Shown here: positions 29,721 to 37,600 of the stretch, piece by piece | How the letters are laid out: every line of letters starts with the position of its first letter | Numbering within the stretch: position 1 is the stretch's first letter | NCBI RefSeq assembly: GCF_000948985.2 | Contig: NZ_CP059734.1 | Location: 992,001-1,056,000, forward strand | DNA: 64,000 nucleotides | DNA from: Thalassomonas viridans | GTDB taxonomy: Bacteria > Pseudomonadota > Gammaproteobacteria > Enterobacterales > Alteromonadaceae | Direction: 5' to 3' | Notes under the pieces: model-generated | Databases searched by the model: none | Seen by the model: the letters and a program-made list of their open reading frames with translations, nothing else | What the model was told of the DNA's origin: nothing | Position numbers and translations under genes: made by a program

Positions 29721-31823
29721 CTAACCCAGCTGATAGCGCACCGTCAGGTAAAGCGAGCGGGGATGGCCGACAAAATAACGGTATGAACCAAAGGCAAAGT
29801 CGGCCCTTTCGGCATAATCCTTATCGAAAAGGTTGAGCAGGCGCAGCGAAAGTTCCAGCCTGTCCCCCAGGGACACTTGCCCGCGCAAGTGAAACAAATC
29901 ATGGCCCGGGTAGCTGGCGGTATTCTCCGGATCCAGGTAATAATCGCCTAAATGCAGCCATTCCAGCTCCCAGTGCATTCCGACAGCAGGAGTCCAGCTT
30001 AACCTGGTATTGCCCATGTACTTGGGGGCGGTATCGATTTCGTTATTGTTTATGCTGTTATTGCTGAGTTGTAAGTCATTGGCATATTTATGCCTGGCGA
30101 GAGAGCCGGCAAAAGATAAGCGCCATTGGTCGTTAAAAGGGTAGATCAGTGACAGTTCAAGCCCGCTGTGCCGGGTTTTGCCGTTGCCGACGTATTGGCG
30201 CTCGGTATCAAGGAAAATAAACCGGCTTTTGTCCATGTGATACAGGCTAAGATCATAGCTGAGTTTAGCAAAACTTCCCCTGAGGCCGAATTGGGCGCTG
30301 TTTAACTTTTCCGTATCCAGATCCGCGCTTTGCTGGCCTGCCTGCAAACGAAACAGTTCGCTGGTATGGGGCGCCCTGAAACCCTGGCTGAGTTCGCTGT
30401 ATAAACTCAGTTGTTTGTTTGCCGCATAAACCAGCCCCAGGCGCGGCGACCAGTGGCCGAAACTGCGTATTTGATCCGTCGGGCGTATGAAGCGGCAATT
30501 GGTTATCTGGGCTTCACAGGCAGAGCCGTCGCTGAGGCGGTTGTTGTAGTCGTAGCGGATATGATCATAACGCACACCGGCGTTGAGGATCAGCTTGGTA
30601 CTTGCCTGCCAGTTGATATCGACAAAAGGGGAAATACTGCGGCTGTTGACTTTATAGTCGTAATGGTCTCCCCGGGGAATATTTGCCGAGAATGCTTCGG
30701 GCTGGGTTTCCGTCAATTCCCCCCGGGTCAGCTCGGCATCCAGGCCGCTGTGCCAGCCGATGTCTTGTCCGCTGCGGGAATAAAGGGTTTTTACGCCGAT
30801 ACTTTTGTGGCTGTTTTCTTCCAGGGACTGCCACGGCAGGTAATGTTGCAAGAACTCCATCCGGGTTTGCCGCAGGTATGGGGTAATGGTGACTTGGCTG
30901 TGGCTGTTCTGTGTCCGGTCTAGTGTCCACTCCAAGCGGCTGTACATACGCCAGGCATGGCTGTCGCGAAAGGCTTCCGGGTTCGGATTTGAGCGCCTTA
31001 GCGTTTCGTCTTTATAGGCATTTTGGCCGCGGATAAAACCTGCCGTTTGCTGGTTGATATGGCTGGCACTGAACATGGTCTTTACCGACAAGTCTCCCAA
31101 CTGATACTGGTGCACTAGGTTGGCTTTTTGTTGCTCAAAACCGCTGTTGGCCTGATAACCGCCGTCATGGCTGACATTACCATAGAGGCCAAAGGCATGG
31201 TTTTCCCCGGTACGGGAGGCCCGGAAACTGCTGCGGTAATAATCCTCGGAGCCGATTTCCTGGCTGATATAACCGGTTGGCGAGTCGAAAAAGTCCGGAC
31301 TGATAATATTGATGATGCCGTGTACGGCATTGGCGCCGTAGAGCACGCTGCCCGGGCCGCGGATCACCTCTATCCGTCCGGCTTGTTCGGTATTGGCATC
31401 GAACAGCTGATTGACGTTGCAAAACCCGGGGGCGCGCAGGCTGATGCCGTCTTCCGCCATAAAAAATGCGCCGCAGGCTCCGGCGCCGGTTAATACCGGC
31501 GAGCGCAGGGCGCTAAGGTGTTCCTGGCCGTTGCCCCGGCTGATCCAGCCGCCGGGGATGCGGGCCACAGTCTGGTTGATATGCTGGTGGCCGAGCAGGT
31601 TTAATTCTGATTCTGCCACCACACTGAGGCTCATGCCGGTATCTTTAAGCGCCATTGCCTGGCGGCTGGCGCTTACGGTAATAACTTCGAGGGGATCGCC
31701 TTTGGCTGTTTGTGCTGTCCGATCATCATTTCCTTGGGCAGATTCCTGAGCAGAGGCCGGTATCAGGGCCGTGGCTAAGAGTAATGCACAAACAGGACGC
31801 CACGCGTGTACAAAAACGTTCAA
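29721..31823 (-). CDS. TonB-dependent outer membrane receptor
   Basis: This 700-residue protein has a signal peptide ending PASAQE, a TonB box-like PLEVITVSASRQ, a plug domain (residues about 50-180; AGRIEVIRGPGSVLYGANAV and IINIISPD), and a C-terminal beta-barrel ending in YLTVRYQLG with the terminal aromatic pattern. A cysteine pair occurs in the plug (GAGACGAF, PGFCNVNQ). The substrate is unknown. It starts 6 nt after the PQQ-type dehydrogenase gene, so the two are co-transcribed, suggesting import or processing of a sugar-related or cofactor ligand. Confidence 0.9.
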   Translation of the reverse strand: MNVFVHAWRPVCALLLATALIPASAQESAQGNDDRTAQTAKGDPLEVITVSASRQAMALKDTGMSLSVVAESELNLLGHQHINQTVARIPGGWISRGNGQEHLSALRSPVLTGAGACGAFFMAEDGISLRAPGFCNVNQLFDANTEQAGRIEVIRGPGSVLYGANAVHGIINIISPDFFDSPTGYISQEIGSEDYYRSSFRASRTGENHAFGLYGNVSHDGGYQANSGFEQQKANLVHQYQLGDLSVKTMFSASHINQQTAGFIRGQNAYKDETLRRSNPNPEAFRDSHAWRMYSRLEWTLDRTQNSHSQVTITPYLRQTRMEFLQHYLPWQSLEENSHKSIGVKTLYSRSGQDIGWHSGLDAELTRGELTETQPEAFSANIPRGDHYDYKVNSRSISPFVDINWQASTKLILNAGVRYDHIRYDYNNRLSDGSACEAQITNCRFIRPTDQIRSFGHWSPRLGLVYAANKQLSLYSELSQGFRAPHTSELFRLQAGQQSADLDTEKLNSAQFGLRGSFAKLSYDLSLYHMDKSRFIFLDTERQYVGNGKTRHSGLELSLIYPFNDQWRLSFAGSLARHKYANDLQLSNNSINNNEIDTAPKYMGNTRLSWTPAVGMHWELEWLHLGDYYLDPENTASYPGHDLFHLRGQVSLGDRLELSLRLLNLFDKDYAERADFAFGSYRYFVGHPRSLYLTVRYQLG

Positions 31824-31829
31824 AACAGC

Positions 31830-32915
31830 TTAATCACCATAGGTCACCCGATAGATGGCATCGGCAAAATCATCGGAAACCAATAAGCTGCCGTCCGCCA
31901 GCTCCATGATTGCCGCCGGGCGGCCAAAGGTTTCTTCATTTTTCATAAAGCCGGTGACGAAATCTTGGTATCCGGTTACTTTTGAGCCTTGCAGGATGAC
32001 AAGCCCTACTTTATAACCGGATTTCTTACTGCGGTTCCAGGAGCCGTGCTCTGCCACGAACAGCTGGTGTCTGTAAGCTGCAGGAAATTGTTTTCCCTGG
32101 TAAAAGTGGATACCCAGCGGCGCGACATGGGCGCCCAGTTTTAATACCGGGTGTACATAGTCTTCAGGTTTTTTGCCTTTGCCGAACTTAGGGTCGGCTA
32201 TGGTGCCGGCATGAAAGTAAGGGTAGCCAAAGTGCGAGCCGGTTTTAACCAGGCGGTTGATTTCATCCGGCGGCACATCATCCCCCATCATATCCCCGCC
32301 GTTTTCACTGAACCAGAGTTCGCCGCTATTCGGGTGAAAGTCAAAACCTACGGTATTGCGCACGCCGCTGGCGAGCTCCGTCAGGACTTTGCTTTTCATA
32401 TTCAGGGAAAAGATACGTGAATGTTTATTGGTGGGAGCTTCACAGATATTGCAGGGTGCGCCCACAGGAATGATGAGATCGCCGTTTGGCGCAAAACGCA
32501 GAAACTTCCAGCCGTGATGCATGTCGTCGGGCAGATCGGAAAAAAACACCTCGGATTTGGGCTCGTCGAGATTGGCATCTATGTTTTTAAACCTCAGGAT
32601 ACGTTCGATATCCGCCACATAAAGATCGCCGTCTTTATAGGCGATGCCCGAGGGGCGTTTCAGTCCTTTGGCAATCAGCCAGCGTTTGTCGGCTTTACCG
32701 TCGTTATCTGTATCTTTGAGGGCATATACATTACCGGCATTCATTGAGCCGGCATAGACTACGCCCGAGTCCGACAGGGCCATTTGCCTGGCGCTGGCGA
32801 CATCTTCGGCAAAAAAGCTGATGTTAAAGCCTGAAGGCACGGAAAGCTGATCCAGGGTGATCGCCGCTGCACTTTGGCAAGCGAATAACAAAGAAGCAAT
32901 CAAGAGTTTTTTCAT
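31830..32915 (-). CDS. PQQ-dependent sugar dehydrogenase-like, periplasmic
   Basis: This 361-residue protein has a signal peptide ending SAAA and the six-bladed propeller fold of soluble aldose/sorbosone dehydrogenases: LSVPSGFNISFFAED, KRPSGIAYKDGDLYVAD, DMHHGWKFLRFAPNGD, ASGVRNTVGFDFHPNSGEL, WFSENGGDMMGDDVPPDE, and LFVAEHGSWNR. It would oxidise sugars or similar alcohols in the periplasm with PQQ as cofactor. No PQQ biosynthesis gene is nearby, so cofactor supply is unproven; the neighbouring TonB receptor might bring in the cofactor or the substrate (inference). First gene of the four-gene minus-strand run. Confidence 0.87.
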   Translation of the reverse strand: MKKLLIASLLFACQSAAAITLDQLSVPSGFNISFFAEDVASARQMALSDSGVVYAGSMNAGNVYALKDTDNDGKADKRWLIAKGLKRPSGIAYKDGDLYVADIERILRFKNIDANLDEPKSEVFFSDLPDDMHHGWKFLRFAPNGDLIIPVGAPCNICEAPTNKHSRIFSLNMKSKVLTELASGVRNTVGFDFHPNSGELWFSENGGDMMGDDVPPDEINRLVKTGSHFGYPYFHAGTIADPKFGKGKKPEDYVHPVLKLGAHVAPLGIHFYQGKQFPAAYRHQLFVAEHGSWNRSKKSGYKVGLVILQGSKVTGYQDFVTGFMKNEETFGRPAAIMELADGSLLVSDDFADAIYRVTYGD

Positions 32916-33108
32916 TGTTCGGTTTCCGGAAAAGTAAATATGTTTCTAGTATGCCCGTGAAAGCTTTAAAGTGCCAGACTGTCGGCTAAGTAGTTTATTA
33001 ATATGATGAATTAGTGAATTTTGTATGAGGCTGGTTGTTGCGAAAACTGTGGTTTTACAGGGTTCCAAATGGAATACAGTGGCGCCGGTTCAATATTTAA
33101 TAATAAGA

Positions 33109-33135
33109 AAAGGGGGCAATAAAATCGCCCCCTTT
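33109..33135 (-). terminator. Rho-independent terminator
   Basis: AAAGGGGGC (33109-33117) and GCCCCCTTT (33127-33135) form a 9-bp stem with a 9-nt loop. On the minus strand the stem is followed by a T-rich tail. It sits 29 nt after the stop of the gene at 33164. Confidence 0.85.
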
Positions 33136-33163
33136 GGATTAGTTAATGACTATGGCCGAATAT

Positions 33164-33808
33164 TTATAAGTGGTTATAAACACTTGCATATCTACGTTTA
33201 AGGCCAGGATTGCCCAAATGCTCGATCATAACCGCTTTGGCTTTTTCAGGCTCTGACTTTAACAAATATGCTGCCGATACAAAGACATACCAGTGTTGTT
33301 GTTTTACCAGCCTGGTATCGGCAGCTTCGTATGCGCTCAGCAAGTCACCGATACTCTCAAGTGAGTCGACAAACGGATATAACCACTTCTCCAGAAAAGA
33401 ACGGATGGCAGCCCCGACAGAGACATGATCATCAGGTTTTCTGATAAACCATCTTTGATGCTCTTCTTTGGGCGCACATATATCAACGGGCTGTTTAAGG
33501 ATAATATCTGCGGCGTTTGCCAGCAGCATCTTATTCCCGTCAACCAACCTTAACGCTTTTGCCGAAACCTGGGGAAGTTTCAGGATAAAAGCGGGTTGTA
33601 TATGTACCTGAGCATCCGGTTGGTATTTGGGAGATACAGAGGTCACAAAATCGATCTCCTGAATCCCTTCCGGCAATGTTCTCTTGTATAGCGTCGAGCT
33701 TTTTCTTCGCTTAAAGCCTTTCGCTAACAGGGGTGCATCAATAAACTCCATGAGCATATCAAGCAGGTTATTTTTTATTTCTTTTCTGTCATTCATAACA
33801 TTCATCAT
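33164..33808 (-). CDS. Hypothetical protein, possible second immunity gene of the Rhs locus
   Basis: This 214-residue soluble protein starts MNDRKEIKNNLLDMLMEF with LLAKGFKRRKSSTLYKR and IQEIDFVTSV. The pattern resembles DUF4304-like proteins often found in immunity or accessory positions. The ATG choice is not secure: there are three nearby ATG codons and no strong ribosome site. A terminator lies between it and the Rhs immunity candidate, so it has its own promoter. Its position behind an Rhs toxin-immunity pair is typical of extra or orphan immunity genes. The function is inferred from context only. Confidence 0.4.
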   Translation of the reverse strand: MMNVMNDRKEIKNNLLDMLMEFIDAPLLAKGFKRRKSSTLYKRTLPEGIQEIDFVTSVSPKYQPDAQVHIQPAFILKLPQVSAKALRLVDGNKMLLANAADIILKQPVDICAPKEEHQRWFIRKPDDHVSVGAAIRSFLEKWLYPFVDSLESIGDLLSAYEAADTRLVKQQHWYVFVSAAYLLKSEPEKAKAVMIEHLGNPGLKRRYASVYNHL

Positions 33809-33859
33809 TAAATAAAATTACATGCTCTGTGGCCAGATAAGATTTATTTCATTAAAAAA

Positions 33860-33880
33860 CCCCGTCAGAAACGGGGTTTT
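33860..33880 (-). terminator. Rho-independent terminator of the Rhs locus
   Basis: CCCCGT (33860-33865) and ACGGGG (33871-33876) form a short strong stem with T-rich tails on both strands (TTTT at 33877-33880; A-run at 33854-33859). It ends the Rhs-immunity transcript about 100 bp after the immunity stop. Confidence 0.85.
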
Positions 33881-33980
33881 AACCGAAGAGGCTTTCGGGG
33901 CAGGTCAAGAGCAATACTTCTTTATACCTTGTACCTGCCGCCGTGCATCTTTTGCTCTTTATTTGCGTTAAATCCGGATA

Positions 33981-34640
33981 CTACATATTTAATTCTTTAA
34001 CGGGTAAATGATAGGTCGGATCACCAAATTTATCGGAGACAATTAATTTATCACCATCTAAATGAATATCTTTTACCATAGGAGTAAAGACAATTTCATC
34101 CGGATCAGTTTTCAAAATTTCTTTGTCATAGATAATTTCTTTTCCTTTCGAAACGACAAGCGTTAACAAGAAGTTATTCGTGGTTAACTGGCAATTCAAA
34201 GCGCATTTTATCCCAAGCTCTTTTATTTGCTTCGTTTTAAAGCACCACTTATTGACATAACCTCCGGCGCTAAACCTTTCCAGGCTGGAAATTAAGTGCT
34301 CTAACGGTATTGCAAACTGTTCATGGCATTTTATCAATCCCGTTTTTAACAGCGTCATAAAATAAGGATTAAGCTCTTCTTCGGCCAGTGTCAGGTACTG
34401 TTTTTCATCAAATTCAATCTCAACCGTGAGTACATTCGAAGAATTTACCCAACACTTGCTGTTGGCAACAGATTTACCGATAAAACAGATCCGTTTAAAA
34501 CCATTGGTTTTAAATTTCACCGGTTTTAATTCCCGCTCCAAAAAGTTGCAAATACTCCTGGATTGATCCCTGAACGGGTCAACCACATTGTCAGAGTATT
34601 CGACTAAGTCCGGATACAAATAAAGCTCTTTTAAAATCAT
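33981..34640 (-). CDS. Candidate immunity protein for the Rhs toxin
   Basis: The 219-residue product starts inside the Rhs stop (34637-34640, ATGA), so it is translated with the toxin gene. This 4-nt overlap is the classic arrangement of toxin and immunity pairs. The sequence is an alpha/beta protein with several cysteines and no signal peptide or membrane segment, fitting a cytoplasmic neutraliser. I do not recognise a named immunity family. The likely role is to bind the C-terminal toxin domain of the Rhs protein inside the producer cell. Confidence 0.65.
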   Translation of the reverse strand: MILKELYLYPDLVEYSDNVVDPFRDQSRSICNFLERELKPVKFKTNGFKRICFIGKSVANSKCWVNSSNVLTVEIEFDEKQYLTLAEEELNPYFMTLLKTGLIKCHEQFAIPLEHLISSLERFSAGGYVNKWCFKTKQIKELGIKCALNCQLTTNNFLLTLVVSKGKEIIYDKEILKTDPDEIVFTPMVKDIHLDGDKLIVSDKFGDPTYHLPVKELNM

Positions 34641-37600
34641 GGTCTGGAATGCCTTGTGGGATCCAATTCTTTCCTAAGCCGTGCAGCATTCTGTTGTTCC
34701 CATTTTAGAATCGTCTGCCGGGCACCGGCCCCTGCCGGTACATGTTTTACAACCTTGGGTTGGTACCTGCCTGCATTGCCGGGTTCTTTGTTCCATTTGT
34801 TCGCCTGGGCATTAGCGCGGCGTGAACTGCCGTTTTTATTTAACTTACCGCCACTGACCCCCGTTTTGGCGACCTTTCCGGTAAAGGTATCAACAATTTC
34901 GTAGCCATGCTGGGCTTTTGTGCTTAGTTTGGAGTTACCGTTAACACTCTTCGTGGTGTTTTTGACGGCAGCCTTACCAAGCCCTTTGCCGGCGGCAACG
35001 ATTAATCCTTTAGGGTTAATCTGGGCAGCTACGCCACCAATACTATATTCAACCGAGGTTTTGTCAACGCCCAGATAGTCTGTGACACCGGAAGTGAGTC
35101 CGAAGGTGAATTCATCGGCCGCTCCCCCTAAAACATCCAGTGAGCCCTGGGCATACAAGCCCTGGGGATCGACATAATTGAGCGGGTCATTACCGACATA
35201 GGCATAGCTATTCATACCATCGGCATAACCTAAAGGATCGGACTGAATAAAACGCCCCTGTTCGGGGTCATAATAGCGCGCCCGGTAAAAATACAGGTTG
35301 GCATCGCTGTCTAACCTGCGGGCAGTATAACGTAGCGGATTACCTATGGCGCTGATGTCATTGCTTTCCCCAAAGGGACCATAGCTGTACTGCTCAACCA
35401 ATTGTCCGCTATTGTCACTTAAACCGACAACCGAACCGCGCTCATCTTCATGGTAATAATAAGTGCTATTACCCTGAATAAGGGCTATTGGCTGGTCGGT
35501 TACCGGAGCATAAATGATCTTATGCTGCAGGTTCAGCTGGGCATCATATTCGGCAATAATATTCTCGCCGTCATGCAAATATTGCGTGATTTGGCCATAG
35601 CTGTTTTTACTGAGGCGACGGCCCAGGGCATCATAATGGTAACTGACAGAGCCTGTCATGCCTATGGGCTGGACATCCGTCAGCTGGTTAAGGCCGTTAT
35701 GGTTGTAGCTGTAACTTTGTCCGCGCTGGCTGAGGTTGCCGTTGGCATCAAAGTTTAAGGTGTCATTACCCGCCTGCTGATACTGGTTGAGGCTGTTGGC
35801 AACATAATGGGTTTGTTGGTTGATACCGGGAAGCCAGGGAGTGGCGAGACCAAGATAGTTTTTACCTGTGAGCTGGCCGCTGTGGTTATAACTATAACTG
35901 TATCCCAGCAGCTGACTGCCAAATTGGTGTGACAAGGTGCTCAGTTCGCCATCGGCATTATACTGGTAACTGGTTTGCGTACCATTGCCCCGGGTAGAAG
36001 CGGTGCGCTGCGATAGGCTGTTATAGCTAAACGTAGCAAGATCGGTATTGGCGTAAGTGACTTTGGTCAAGCGGGCGGCGCCGTCATAACCATAAACGAC
36101 TTGCTGGTTATCGGGATATGTAACCGATAATTTATGGCCCAGGTTGTTATAGCTATAGCTTACTTGCTGGTTGTTGGCATTGCTGGCATTCGTTAATTGA
36201 CCCAGGCTGTCATAACTCAGGGTTAAACGTTGCGCCTGGCTGCTGGCGGCAGGTATAAACTGATCGACTTGTGTCTGTAAGCCCAGGGCATTATAAGCAT
36301 AAACAAGACGTTGCTCTTGTCCTACCTGCATTTCGGTCAAGCGATTCAGTGCATCATACTGATAGCTGCTGGTGATCCCTTTGAGATCTGTGGTGCTGCT
36401 TACGATGCCGTTGCTTGCAAACAGGGTGCTGGTGGTGCTGTTGTCCGGGTAAAGGGTTGAAACCAGTCGATCAAAACCGTCATATTGATAATTGGTTTGA
36501 TTGTTGTTGCCGTCTTTTACCCAGATGTTTTGACCATTGGCACTATAACCATAACTGCTTTGCAGCACCCAGCTGTTGTTCAGCCACTTCTCTTCTTTAT
36601 CGACCCGGCCTAAGGCGTCATAGCTGAAGCGGGTCAGGCGGTTGTCGGCATCGGCGCTCTGGATCAGGTTGCCCTGGATATCATAGCTGTTGGTGGCGGT
36701 ATCCCCGGACGGTTCAGCGCTGGTCAGCAGCTTGTCGTCGCGGGTATAGGTGAAGTTTGATATTGCCCAGCCGCCGGGGTGCAGTTGGACATCGTCGCTT
36801 TTTTTCTTGCTTTGTATCAGGCGGTCGTTGTCGTCATAGACATAGTCGGTGCGTATGCCCAAAGGACCGGTTTCGCTGATCAGCCGGCGGGCATTGTCGT
36901 AGCTGTACTGGCTGACCTGGCCAGCGGCATTGGTGCGGCTGATAATGTCGCCGACATTGTTGTAGGTAAAGTGGGTGGTCAGGTTCTTGCCGCCGTTGTC
37001 CAGGAGCTGGCTCAGCAATTGTCCCTTGGCATCATAAGTAAAGTCGGAATGTGTGCCTTGGGCATTGGTTTTACGGCTTACCAAGCCATTGGCCAGGTAC
37101 TGGCTGGTGTCTGTCAGGCGGACATTCTGGCCGTTCAGGTCAACGGCGGGCAAACGTGTGCTGAGCAAGTTACCGTTGACGTCATACTCGAAATCAACCC
37201 GGTTGCCTGCGGGATCCTGCTTCCAAAGGGGCAGATTGAAGTCCTGGCTGAATCCTGTGGTAGCCACCAGATCTGCCAGGCCGCTGCCGGGTTTGGCCTG
37301 GCGGGTCAGGCTAATGGGGTTGGATCTGTCATCATAAGTGATCACATCCTTGTTGCCTTCGGGATATAACACCTGGGTGCGGCGGTTAAGGCCGTCGTAC
37401 TCAAAACGTGTGATATGGCCCAGGCCGTCGATGCGCCTGCTGGGGTGGCCGCCGCTGTTAAAGTACAGGCTATAGCCGTAGCCGAGCGGTCCCACTTCTT
37501 CTGCCCGGTATCCCGGCACCAGGTAATAATAGTGCAGGCCGCCGATGTTTGAGGTTTGTTCGGTGACTTTGCCTAAGCTGTTGTAAATATTATAAACCGC

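Noticed and set aside
30411..30923. 170-codon plus-strand frame inside the TonB receptor gene
   Set aside because: Antisense shadow of a well-supported receptor gene in a GC-richer region.
36779..37369. Plus-strand frame of 196 codons within the Rhs repeats
   Set aside because: Antisense shadow of the YD repeat array; the repeated Val/Ala/Gly pattern follows from the repeat.
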